A DNA stretch of 64,000 nucleotides from Fimenecus sp900545625 (GTDB lineage Bacteria > Bacillota > Clostridia > Oscillospirales > Acutalibacteraceae): NCBI GenBank assembly GCA_963931525.1, contig OZ007023.1, positions 868,001-932,000 on the forward strand, written 5' to 3'. Below, piece after piece: positions 40,977 to 49,239 of the stretch. Position 1 is the first letter of the stretch; every line of letters begins with the position of its first letter. Under the pieces are notes generated by a model that ran no database searches, had not been told where the DNA came from, and saw only the letters and a list, made by a program, of their open reading frames with translations. The translations under genes and the position numbers were made by a program.

Positions 40977-41721
40977 GCTTTCACCCATCGCGGCGCTGCT
41001 TGTGGTCGTGGCGCTTTGGGCGGCGGCGACGGGCTTTTCGTGGGTGCCGGCGTTCATGCTGCCGTCCCCGCGCGCGGTGCTCGATGCATTCGTTTCGGAT
41101 TTCCCGCTGCTCTTGCAGCATGCGGGCGTGACGCTGTGCGAAGCGTTCGCGGGGCTCACTATCGGCGTGCTGCTCGCCTTTGTGCTGGCGGCGTTGATGA
41201 ACCGCTTTGCGTTTCTTTACAAGGCGCTTTACCCGGTGCTGGTCATCACGCAGACCATCCCGACCATCGCCATCGCGCCGCTTTTGGTGCTGTGGATGGG
41301 CTTCGGTATGGCGCCGAAGATCACGCTGGTCGTCATCACGACCTTTTTCCCGATCGCCGTGAGCTTGCTGGACGGTTTCCGCAGTGCCGACGCGGATGCG
41401 GTCAATCTGCTGCGCAGTATGGGCGCGGGCAGACTTAAGATCTTCCGCCATGTGCTGATGCCTTCGGCGCTCGGCTCGTTTTTTGCGGGCTTAAAGGTCT
41501 CCGCTTCCTACGCGGTGGTGGGCGCCGTCATATCGGAATGGCTCGGCGGCTTTGAGGGCTTGGGCGTATATATGACGCGCGTGCAAAAAGCATATGCGTT
41601 TGACAAGATGTTTTCCGTGATTTTGTTCATCACGCTCATCAGCCTTTTGCTGATGTGGGGCGTGACGCTGCTGCGGTATCTTGTGATGCCGTGGGAACGA
41701 AAGGAGAAAGAGCGTAAATGA
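40945..41721 (+). CDS. ABC transporter permease, thiamine-precursor type (ThiX-like)
   Basis: A 258-residue BPD-type permease with about six TM helices. The EAA loop is visible around DADAVNLLRSMGAGRLKIFRHVLMP. TTG 40945 is used as start because no ATG or GTG gives a complete protein; GGGCGGGGTG lies upstream. Control by a TPP riboswitch and the neighbours point to uptake of thiamine or its pyrimidine precursor (ThiXYZ-type). Overlaps the next gene by 4 bases. Confidence 0.88.
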   Translation: MTKKLQNITNKLSPIAALLVVVALWAAATGFSWVPAFMLPSPRAVLDAFVSDFPLLLQHAGVTLCEAFAGLTIGVLLAFVLAALMNRFAFLYKALYPVLVITQTIPTIAIAPLLVLWMGFGMAPKITLVVITTFFPIAVSLLDGFRSADADAVNLLRSMGAGRLKIFRHVLMPSALGSFFAGLKVSASYAVVGAVISEWLGGFEGLGVYMTRVQKAYAFDKMFSVILFITLISLLLMWGVTLLRYLVMPWERKEKERK

Positions 41722-42743
41722 AATCGACTTTAAAAAAACTCGGCGCACTGCTTTTGTGTGCAGCAATGCTGTTTTCAATGGCGGCGTGCGCAGGGGATCA
41801 GACGAACAGCGGCCAGTCGAGCGGGGACCTGACGGAGATCACCCTGTCGCTCGACTGGACGCCGAATACCAACCATACCGGCATTTATGTGGCGCTTGCC
41901 AAGGGCTATTTTGAAGAAGCGGGACTTTCCGTGACCGTGGTGCAGCCGCCGGAAACGGGCGCGGCAGCCATGTGCGCAGCGGGGCAGGCGCAGTTTGCCG
42001 TAGAAGCGCAGGATACGCTTGCCGCAGCGTTTGTGACCGACGAGCCTTTAGGCGTTACGGCGGTTGCCGCGCTTTTGCAGCATAATACCTCCGGTATCAT
42101 CTCGCGCGCGGGCGAGGGGATGGACAGACCGAAGGGCCTGGAGAACCACACCTATTCCACTTGGGATTCGCCTATCGAGCTTGCCACGCTGCGCGCGGTC
42201 GTTGAGCGCGACGGCGGGGACTTTGACAAGGTGAATCTGATTCCGAACACCATTACCGATGAAGCGGGCGCCCTGCGCGAGCATTTGACGGACGCGATCT
42301 GGGTGTTTTACGGCTGGGGCTGCATCGCGGCCGAGCTTTCGGGTTTGGATTTTGACTATTTCAATTTCAGAGATATAGACCCCGTGTTCGACTACTACAC
42401 GCCGGTTCTCATTGCAAACAATACGTTTTTGGAAGAGCATCCCGACGAGACGCGGGCATTCCTCGATGCTTTGCGCAGGGGCTATGAATATGCCATTGAA
42501 AATCCCGAAGAGGCGGCGCAGATCCTTGTGGACGGCGACACCACCGGGTCGCTTCGCGATTCGCTGGAGCTTGTGACCGCAAGCCAGAAGTGGATCTCCG
42601 AGCAGTATAAGGCGGAGGTCAAGCAGTGGGGCTACATTGATCCCGCGCGCTGGGATGCATTTTATGCTTGGCTTTGGGACAACGGGCTTATCGAAAAAGA
42701 GCTGCCCGCAGGAACGGGGTATACGAATGCCTATCTCTCCTGA
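41718..42743 (+). CDS. ABC transporter substrate-binding lipoprotein, NMT1/ThiY-like
   Basis: A 341-residue lipoprotein. The signal peptide ends in the lipobox SMAAC (Cys at ~23). The mature part belongs to the NMT1/THI5-like family: LDWTPNTNHTGIYVALAKGYF, then ETGAAAMCAAGQAQFAV. THI5-like binding proteins recognise pyrimidine precursors of thiamine (e.g. formylaminopyrimidine). The C-terminus ends GYTNAYLS. Fourteen bases overlap with the ATPase gene. Confidence 0.91.
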   Translation: MKSTLKKLGALLLCAAMLFSMAACAGDQTNSGQSSGDLTEITLSLDWTPNTNHTGIYVALAKGYFEEAGLSVTVVQPPETGAAAMCAAGQAQFAVEAQDTLAAAFVTDEPLGVTAVAALLQHNTSGIISRAGEGMDRPKGLENHTYSTWDSPIELATLRAVVERDGGDFDKVNLIPNTITDEAGALREHLTDAIWVFYGWGCIAAELSGLDFDYFNFRDIDPVFDYYTPVLIANNTFLEEHPDETRAFLDALRRGYEYAIENPEEAAQILVDGDTTGSLRDSLELVTASQKWISEQYKAEVKQWGYIDPARWDAFYAWLWDNGLIEKELPAGTGYTNAYLS

Positions 42744-43482
42744 CGCGGTGCTGCGCGCCGAGCATATCAGTAAAAGCTTCGGTGATCACAAGGTGCTCGA
42801 GGACGTGAGCATTTCCCTGCAAAAAGGGGAGCTTGTCTGTTTGCTCGGGATCAGCGGCGCGGGCAAGACGACGCTGTTCAATATTTTGTCGGGGCTTATG
42901 CAGCCCGACAGCGGGCACGTGTTTGTAAACGGTGCGGAAACGACCGGGCAGCCCGGCAAGATCAGCTACATGCTGCAAAAGGATCTGCTTTTGCCGTTTC
43001 GCACGGTGCTTGACAACGTCGCGCTGCCCTTGATGCTGCGCGGCGTGCCGAAAAAAGAGGCGCGCGAGCAGGCGGCGTCGCATGTTGCGCGGTTCGGGCT
43101 TGCGGGAACGGAAAAGAAATATCCCGACAAGCTTTCGGGCGGCATGCGCCAGCGCGCGGCGCTTTTGCGCACCTACCTTGCGTCCGACGGCATCGCGCTT
43201 CTCGACGAGCCGTTCAGTGCGCTGGATACCATCACCAAGGGCGCCATTCATGAATGGTACCTTGACATCATGCGCGACATAGAGCTGACGACTTTGTTCA
43301 TCACGCACGATGTGGACGAGGCGGTCAAGCTGTCCGACCGTGTGTGCATTTTGGGCGGCAGCCCGGGGACGATTTTTGCACAGATCCCCATAGAAGAGCC
43401 CCGCCCGCGCGCGCATGATTTCATGCTCGGCGAAGCCTTCCTCGGTTACAAACGGAAAATTTTTGAAGCGCTGCAGCTGTAA
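42727..43482 (+). CDS. ABC transporter ATP-binding protein (ThiZ-like)
   Basis: A 251-residue ATPase. Walker A is GISGAGKTT, the Q-loop is MLQKDLLLPF, the signature is LSGGMRQRAAL, and Walker B with its Glu is IALLDEPFSALD, followed by the switch His in FITHDVDEAV. ATG 42727 lies inside the end of the binding-protein gene. An extended frame upstream has no ribosome binding site. It completes the ThiXYZ-type importer. Confidence 0.93.
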   Translation: MPISPDAVLRAEHISKSFGDHKVLEDVSISLQKGELVCLLGISGAGKTTLFNILSGLMQPDSGHVFVNGAETTGQPGKISYMLQKDLLLPFRTVLDNVALPLMLRGVPKKEAREQAASHVARFGLAGTEKKYPDKLSGGMRQRAALLRTYLASDGIALLDEPFSALDTITKGAIHEWYLDIMRDIELTTLFITHDVDEAVKLSDRVCILGGSPGTIFAQIPIEEPRPRAHDFMLGEAFLGYKRKIFEALQL

Positions 43483-43500
43483 AAACAAAACCTTATAACG

Positions 43501-43536
43501 ACCGGGCGCCCGTTTTGAAAGAAACGGGCGCCCGGT
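43501..43536 (+). terminator. Terminator of the thiamine operon
   Basis: 15-bp perfect stem (accgggcgcccgttt / aaacgggcgcccggt), 6-nt loop. Confidence 0.85.
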
Positions 43537-43549
43537 TGGAATTTCATCG

Positions 43550-43581
43550 AAAAACGGGGATGCCGCATGCGCGGCATCCCC
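43550..43581 (-). terminator. Terminator of the lipoprotein gene (minus strand)
   Basis: 11-bp stem (ggggatgccgc / gcggcatcccc, loop ATGC); on the minus strand followed by GTTTTTCG. Confidence 0.85.
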
Positions 43582-43607
43582 TTGTGCTTTTGCCGGCGCG
43601 TTGATCG

Positions 43608-43922
43608 TCAGCTTACCGCGTCCGAGACCGCGTCGCCCGCGCCCGTAACGAGATCTTCCGCAACGTCGCCCGCGCCGGACACAAGATCGCCGGCCGCATC
43701 ACCTGCGTCGGAGACCGCATCGCCCACGGCGTCTCCGGCATCCTGTGCCGCTTCGCCTACGGCGTCGCCTGCATCGGAGACCGCGTCGCCCGCGTGGGTC
43801 ATCATGTCTTGTGCATCCGTCATCAAATCCGTACCCGCATTGTCGTCATTGCCGCCGCATGCCGCTAAAAACACACAGAGCACAACGGCGACCGCCGCCA
43901 GGATCCAAATGGTTTTTTTCAT
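43608..43922 (-). CDS. Repeat-containing lipoprotein, 104 aa
   Basis: The signal peptide ends in lipobox LAAC (Cys at ~22). The mature part is made almost entirely of a degenerate repeat around DAGDAVGDAVSDAGDAAG, alternating Asp/Ala/Gly/Val, likely an extended or helical acidic linker. Function unknown. GAGGGA precedes the ATG at 43922. It follows ypeB on the same strand by 62 bases. Confidence 0.75.
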   Translation of the reverse strand: MKKTIWILAAVAVVLCVFLAACGGNDDNAGTDLMTDAQDMMTHAGDAVSDAGDAVGEAAQDAGDAVGDAVSDAGDAAGDLVSGAGDVAEDLVTGAGDAVSDAVS

Positions 43923-43984
43923 AGTCAGTCCCTCTTTTTTACGTTTTCGGACGTCTCTATTTTTTGCCGAAAAATCTGATTTAT

Positions 43985-45328
43985 TCATTTTGTCAAAACG
44001 CCGTCGTCGGCATACAAAAGCAGCAGGATCTCTTCCTCATAGCCCGTTTGCGTGCTGATATAGACTAAGAATTCCTCGGCGCTTTCGTTTTTGCAGTGGA
44101 ATTCATAGGTGAGCACTTCCCCGCCGCTGTCGGTCGGGATCACGGCAAGGCGCGTGTCTGTGACCGTCAAAAGGGGACTGACATTCGCCTCTGCCGCTTC
44201 GCGCGTCACTGCGGGTGCGGTATAGGTGCGCGCCTTGTGGTTCATCACATAACCGCGGCAGTCCGCCGAAAGCACCGTGCCGTCCGCAAGGCTCACGCTG
44301 ACCTTGATGAGATCGGGATAGCAGATATAGCCGTTTTCCGTGTAGGCGTAGTTGATGGTGCAAATGCCGTCGGAGACGGTGTAATAGCTTTCCTGCATGT
44401 CGGTAAACCCGCAGTGCGTCAGAAAGTCGGCGGCGTAAGTGCGCGCATCCTCATATTGAAGCGTTGCTTCTCCGACAAAGCTGCCTGAAAGCAGATACAG
44501 CAAATACCCGCCGCGCTTTGTAACGGCAATGGTCGCGTCCTCCGTCCCGAACACGTAAGCGGCGGAATTGTCCTCCTCCGTGCCGACAAAGGTCAGCGCA
44601 TCTTTGTTGAGCCCCAGGATCTCCGCCGCACGTTCGTGCGCCTGCTCCTGCGTGAGCTCCTCGGCTGCGGCAAGCAGCTCGGATTCCATCTGATTGATAT
44701 GATCCGAAAAAGGGCCGTCATAGATGAGCGACGGATATTCCGTCAGTGCCTGCTCGGTGTCCTCCATATCGCCGGAAAGCGTGCCGATCTGTTCGGCATC
44801 CGCAGCGAGCGTGTTTTCTGCGGCGGTAAAGTCCAAATACCCGTCGTAAAGCTGTGTGCGCATATCGGAGATCTGCGTGCTTAAGGTCTCTGCAAAATCC
44901 AAAAGCGCAAACATCTGCTGCCGTTCGTCGTCGGTGATCTGCTCGCCTGCCTCCACCTTGCGGCTTAAAGACATGACAAAATCACCGACCTGTGACAGGA
45001 ATTTATACGTGTTGTCAAGCCGTGTGTCCGAAAGCGGCAGGACCGCAAGGCTGCTTTTTGCCGATGTCGCTTCGCGCCAAAGCTCGGTCGCCATGGTGCC
45101 GAGCATCGGTGCGGTGTTGGCATACACGCCCTTTTGCAGATTCGTCTGCATGCTGCTTAAGGAATCGTCCAATTCCGCGAGCGCCCGTTCGCCCGAAGCG
45201 CGCAGCTGCCGCTCATACCGGTTTGCGCGAACCGTACCGGCTATGGCAAAGACGGACAGCGCAAGCACGACCGCCGCCGCAAAAGAAAAGAGCCGGATCC
45301 GGCTTCGTTTGGACTTAGGTTTCCCCAT
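43985..45328 (-). CDS. ypeB: Germination protein YpeB
   Basis: A 447-residue protein of the YpeB family, the partner required to localise and stabilise the spore cortex-lytic enzyme SleB. A basic N-terminus and TM helix (residues ~13-33) are followed by a helical region. The diagnostic YDGPFSDHIN segment precedes PepSY-type domains in the C-terminal half (AHERAAEILGL; DARTYAADFLTHCGF; AEANVSPLLTV). ATG 45328 is preceded by GAGGTG; the in-frame GTG at 45361 is less likely. sleB, usually just upstream, is absent here. Confidence 0.9.
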   Translation of the reverse strand: MGKPKSKRSRIRLFSFAAAVVLALSVFAIAGTVRANRYERQLRASGERALAELDDSLSSMQTNLQKGVYANTAPMLGTMATELWREATSAKSSLAVLPLSDTRLDNTYKFLSQVGDFVMSLSRKVEAGEQITDDERQQMFALLDFAETLSTQISDMRTQLYDGYLDFTAAENTLAADAEQIGTLSGDMEDTEQALTEYPSLIYDGPFSDHINQMESELLAAAEELTQEQAHERAAEILGLNKDALTFVGTEEDNSAAYVFGTEDATIAVTKRGGYLLYLLSGSFVGEATLQYEDARTYAADFLTHCGFTDMQESYYTVSDGICTINYAYTENGYICYPDLIKVSVSLADGTVLSADCRGYVMNHKARTYTAPAVTREAAEANVSPLLTVTDTRLAVIPTDSGGEVLTYEFHCKNESAEEFLVYISTQTGYEEEILLLLYADDGVLTK

Positions 45329-45404
45329 ATCGTTCACCTCGTGGATAGATTTTGCAGTCACGCCGAAAATATACGAAAAAAACCGCAGAAATCACGGTTT
45401 TTGT

Positions 45405-45433
45405 TTGCCAAAAGCGAGTTCCTCGTGTATAAT
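45405..45433 (+). promoter_or_regulatory. Promoter of the nifS-thiI-sortase operon
   Basis: TTGCCA (45405-45410), 17-base spacer, TATAAT (45428-45433), 52 bases before the first gene. No other clear promoter or terminator appears before galE ends at 53887. Confidence 0.8.
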
Positions 45434-45485
45434 ATAAAATCGGAATCATAGGGTTCCGCAAAACGCCGCAGAAAGGAGCCGCCGC

Positions 45486-46616
45486 ATGGAATGTTATCTG
45501 GACAACAGCGCGACCACAAAGCCCTGCCAAGAGGCAGTGGCTGCCGCCGTGGACGCGATGACCGAGCATTTCGGCAATCCGTCATCTTTGCATCAAAACG
45601 GCGTGGCGGCACAGCAGCTGCTCGAACGCGCGCGAAAAACGATCGCGGACAGCCTTCGCGCCGAAAGCGGCGAGATCGTCTTTACCCCGAGCGGTACGGC
45701 GGCGAACAACACGGCGATCTTCGGCGCTGTGGCCCGATACCGCAGCGGGAAGATCGTGACTTCCGCCATGGAGCATCCGAGCGTCGAGCAGTGTATGTCC
45801 GCGCTTGAAACGCGGGGGTTTACGGTCGTGCGATTGCACCCGGATAAAAACGGGCATATCACCGCCGGGCAGATCGCCGAAGCGGTAGACGAGCAAACCG
45901 TGCTTGTAAGCCTTATGGCGGTCAACAACGAGGTGGGCAGCATTTTGCCGTTTTCGGAGCTTGGACGCATCGTCCGCGCCAAGAGATCACCTGCACTGGT
46001 GCATGTGGACGCGGTACAGGGCTTTTTGAAGCTGCCCATCGTGCCGAAAAAATGCGGCATCGATTCGTTGAGCATCAGTGCACACAAGGTGCATGGGCTC
46101 AAAGGTGCAGGGGCATTGTATGTACGCAAGGGCGTACGCATCAAGCCCTATCTCCTCGGCGGCGGGCAGGAAAACGGGCTTTGCTCGGGCACGCAGCCCA
46201 TGCCCGCCATTGCGGCGTTTGCGGCGGCGGTGCGCGCTTACGGCGACAGCACGGCGCACCTTGCCTATGTGCGCGCGCTGCGCGACAGGCTTACACAACA
46301 TTTGTCAGCGCTTTCGGGCGTGCAGATCAATTCCCCGGCCGATGCGCTGCCGTATATTCTCAACATCTCGCTGCGCGGTGTGCCTGCGCAGGTCGGTGTC
46401 AACGCGCTGTCCGAACGGCAGGTCTGCGTTTCGGCGGGCTCTGCGTGCTCGCGCGGGCATCGCAGTGCGGTGCTCACGGCGATGGGGCTTTCCCCGGAGC
46501 GCATAGACACGGCGCTGCGCATCAGCCTCTCGCGCGAGACGACAGAAACCGAGATCGACGCGTGCGCGGCGGCTGTGGAGGACGTCCTCAAAACAATCGG
46601 CAAAAAAGGAACATAA
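45486..46616 (+). CDS. Cysteine desulfurase (NifS/IscS-like)
   Basis: A 376-residue PLP enzyme transferring sulfur from cysteine. The N-terminal YLDNSATTKPC, the PLP lysine in SISAHKVHGLKGAG, and the active-site cysteine in SAGSACSRGHRS are visible. Its location directly before thiI (4-base gap) argues that it supplies persulfide for 4-thiouridine in tRNA, as NifZ does in Bacillus. Confidence 0.93.
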   Translation: MECYLDNSATTKPCQEAVAAAVDAMTEHFGNPSSLHQNGVAAQQLLERARKTIADSLRAESGEIVFTPSGTAANNTAIFGAVARYRSGKIVTSAMEHPSVEQCMSALETRGFTVVRLHPDKNGHITAGQIAEAVDEQTVLVSLMAVNNEVGSILPFSELGRIVRAKRSPALVHVDAVQGFLKLPIVPKKCGIDSLSISAHKVHGLKGAGALYVRKGVRIKPYLLGGGQENGLCSGTQPMPAIAAFAAAVRAYGDSTAHLAYVRALRDRLTQHLSALSGVQINSPADALPYILNISLRGVPAQVGVNALSERQVCVSAGSACSRGHRSAVLTAMGLSPERIDTALRISLSRETTETEIDACAAAVEDVLKTIGKKGT

Positions 46617-46620
46617 GATT

Positions 46621-47799
46621 ATGCAGGAAATCATACTCATCAAAAACGGAGAACTCGCGCTCAAGGGGCTTAACCGGGCGACGTTTGAAAGCGTTTTGGT
46701 AAAAAATATCAAACGGCGCCTTCGAGATTTGGGACATTTCGTCATAAACCGTTCACAATCTACGATTACAATAGAACCGACGGGATCGGATTTCGATACG
46801 GATGAGGCGGTGGAACGTCTTCGCCGCGTGTTCGGCATTGCTGCATTCCAGCGTGCCGCTGCGGTGGAAAAGCGCATGGATGCGATCCTGGAAACGGCAA
46901 GCACCTATCTCCGGGAAGATCTGGCGGGCATTTCCGCGTTCAAGGTGGAATCCAAGCGTTCGGATAAGACTTTTGCGCTTACCTCGCCTGAGATCAGCCG
47001 TGAAGTCGGCGGAAAGCTGCTGGAAACTTTCCCACATCTGCACGTGGATGTGCACCATCCCGAAAAGATCGTCACGGTCGAGGTGCGTGAGCACGCGGCG
47101 TATATCCACTGCGACCAGCTGAAGGGCGCGGGCGGCATGCCCGTCGGCACGGGCGGCAAGGCAATGCTGCTCATTTCCGGCGGCATCGACAGCCCTGTTG
47201 CGGGCTGGATGATGTCCAAGCGCGGCATCGTGCTTGATGCGGTGCATTTTGCATCTCCCCCGTACACTTCGCCGCAGTCGGAAATGAAGGTGCACGATCT
47301 GCTCGAACAGGTCGCACGCTATTCCGGGGACATCGGGCTTTACACCGTGCCGTTTACCGAAATTCAGGAGCAGATCCGCGACAACTGCCCGGAAGCGCTG
47401 TTCACGCTGGTGATGCGGCGGTTCATGATGCGCATTGCCGAGCGTATAGCGCGCCGCGAAAAATGTGATGCGCTCATCACGGGCGAAAGCGTGGGACAGG
47501 TCGCAAGCCAGACCATGCTCGCCTTAGGCTGCACGGACGCCGCGGCAACACTGCCCGTGTTCCGTCCGCTCATCGGGATGGACAAAGACGAGATCATCGT
47601 CCGCGCGCGGCAGATCGAGACGTTTGACATCTCCATCCGCCCGTATGAGGATTGCTGCACGGTCTTTACCCCGCGCCACCCGCGCACGCGCCCGTCGCTT
47701 TCGCTTGTGGAAGCAGCGGAGCAGAAGCTCGATGTGGAAGCGCTCGTTTCCCGCGCAGCGCAGAACGCGAAATTTGAGATCATAAGGAACGGTCGATAA
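46621..47799 (+). CDS. thiI: tRNA 4-thiouridine synthetase
   Basis: A 392-residue ThiI with N-terminal ferredoxin-like and THUMP domains (residues ~1-165) and a PP-loop ATPase domain with SGGIDSPVAGWM near residue 185. It modifies U8 of tRNA. No C-terminal rhodanese domain is present, the usual short form of Firmicutes. DCCTVFTPRHPRTRPSL is the C-terminal signature. It lies between the desulfurase and pncC. Confidence 0.95.
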   Translation: MQEIILIKNGELALKGLNRATFESVLVKNIKRRLRDLGHFVINRSQSTITIEPTGSDFDTDEAVERLRRVFGIAAFQRAAAVEKRMDAILETASTYLREDLAGISAFKVESKRSDKTFALTSPEISREVGGKLLETFPHLHVDVHHPEKIVTVEVREHAAYIHCDQLKGAGGMPVGTGGKAMLLISGGIDSPVAGWMMSKRGIVLDAVHFASPPYTSPQSEMKVHDLLEQVARYSGDIGLYTVPFTEIQEQIRDNCPEALFTLVMRRFMMRIAERIARREKCDALITGESVGQVASQTMLALGCTDAAATLPVFRPLIGMDKDEIIVRARQIETFDISIRPYEDCCTVFTPRHPRTRPSLSLVEAAEQKLDVEALVSRAAQNAKFEIIRNGR

Positions 47800-47800
47800 C

Positions 47801-48280
47801 ATGACGCTTGCTCAACAGGCGGTAAAACAATTAAAAGCCCGGCATAAAACGCTTGTCACGGCGGAGTCGTGCACGGGCGGATGGATCGCCAAGCGCATCA
47901 CCGATATTGCCGGCGCATCCGAGGTGTTCGAATGCGGCATCGTTTGCTATTCCAACCGCATCAAAACGGAATTGCTCGGCGTGCGTAAGAAAACACTTGC
48001 CGAATTCGGCGCGGTCAGCGAGCAGACCGCACGGGAAATGGCGCTCGGTGCGCTGGATGTGTCAAAAGCGGATGTGGCGGTCGCGGTCACAGGGATCGCA
48101 GGTCCCGATTCCGACAACACGGGAAAGCCTGTGGGGCTTGTGTATATCGCTGTTGCAGACCGCACGCGCGTGGAAGTGCACGAGTTCCGCAATCACTTTA
48201 CGGACAACGTCCGGGACAATAACCGCCGCGCTTCGGCGGATAATGCGCTTACAGTTTTGGGGAGGTTCTTAGACACATGA
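47801..48280 (+). CDS. pncC: Nicotinamide-nucleotide amidohydrolase (CinA C-terminal domain protein)
   Basis: A 159-residue stand-alone CinA-C/PncC domain hydrolysing NMN to NaMN and ammonia. The catalytic Ser-Cys motif AESCTGG, the conserved VAVTGIAGPDSDNTGKPVGLVYIA and the CYSNRIKTELLGV segment are all intact. It starts 1 base after thiI and overlaps the first sortase by 4 bases. A degenerate version of the same domain appears in the fusion protein three genes downstream. Confidence 0.93.
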   Translation: MTLAQQAVKQLKARHKTLVTAESCTGGWIAKRITDIAGASEVFECGIVCYSNRIKTELLGVRKKTLAEFGAVSEQTAREMALGALDVSKADVAVAVTGIAGPDSDNTGKPVGLVYIAVADRTRVEVHEFRNHFTDNVRDNNRRASADNALTVLGRFLDT

Positions 48281-49239
48281 ACACACAAAACGAGCAGGCT
48301 CCGCGCCCGAGAAAAGGGAAAAAACAGTCCCGCTTCGGCAAAACGGTCAACCGCGTCATCACGATCCTTGCGGTCCTGATCCTGCTCGTGGCAGGGGCGG
48401 TGTGTATCAAATATTTTGTTGAGCTTTATCAGAACAAAAACCAGACCGAGGAGCTCGCCGCGCTCGTGACGGAGTCCGAAGAAAACTATCCGGACGAACC
48501 TTCCTGGGTACAGCCGAAATACCGGGAGCTTTACAACCAGAATAATGATTTCGTCGGCTGGATCACGGTGCCGAACACCGCGATCAACCATCCCGTGATG
48601 CAGAGCGACGACAACGAGTATTACCTGCGGCGGGATTTCTATAAAAACTATCTGCGCCGCGGCACGGTGTTCATGGATTACCGCAACGACCCGGAAAACC
48701 TGAATGTGAACACGATTTTGTACGGGCACAACTATCTGGATTCCACGATGTTTTCCGATCTGGAGAAATATAAGGATATCGAGTTTTATAAGACTGCGCC
48801 CGTGATTGAATTCAACACGATCTACGCCGACCACAAATGGAAGGTGTTCGCCGTGTTCCTGACGACGGCGTCGCCGGAGCTCGACAACAACTATGTATTC
48901 AATTACATTTACCCGTTCATGACGGAGTCGAGCTTTGAAGAGTTCATCGACGAGGTCGCCAAGCGCAGCCTGTATGATACCGGCGTGGAGGTGCTGCCGA
49001 CGGATAAGATCCTGACGCTTTCCACCTGCACGCGGGATATGGACATCACAAGCAAGCAGGAAAATGCGCGCTGTGTCGTGATGGCGCGGCTCGTGCGCGA
49101 GGGCGAGGACGAATCGGTGGATACGTCTCAGGCAACGGTGAATCCGAATCCGAAATATCCGCAGCTTTGGTATGACAAATACGGGATCGAAAACCCGTAT
49201 AAGGACGATGAAAAATGGTACCCGAGAGGTGAGGGTTGA
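48277..49239 (+). CDS. Class B sortase 1
   Basis: A 320-residue transpeptidase anchored by an N-terminal TM helix (residues ~25-47, after a basic RPRKGKKQSRFGK stretch). The sortase fold has the catalytic His in LYGHNY, the Cys in LTLSTC and the Arg in ENARCVVMARLV, with the class B feature PNTAINHPVMQSDDNEYYL. Class B sortases cross-link proteins to peptidoglycan, usually for iron uptake or housekeeping. No substrate with a sorting signal is seen in the window. Confidence 0.92.
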   Translation: MNTQNEQAPRPRKGKKQSRFGKTVNRVITILAVLILLVAGAVCIKYFVELYQNKNQTEELAALVTESEENYPDEPSWVQPKYRELYNQNNDFVGWITVPNTAINHPVMQSDDNEYYLRRDFYKNYLRRGTVFMDYRNDPENLNVNTILYGHNYLDSTMFSDLEKYKDIEFYKTAPVIEFNTIYADHKWKVFAVFLTTASPELDNNYVFNYIYPFMTESSFEEFIDEVAKRSLYDTGVEVLPTDKILTLSTCTRDMDITSKQENARCVVMARLVREGEDESVDTSQATVNPNPKYPQLWYDKYGIENPYKDDEKWYPRGEG

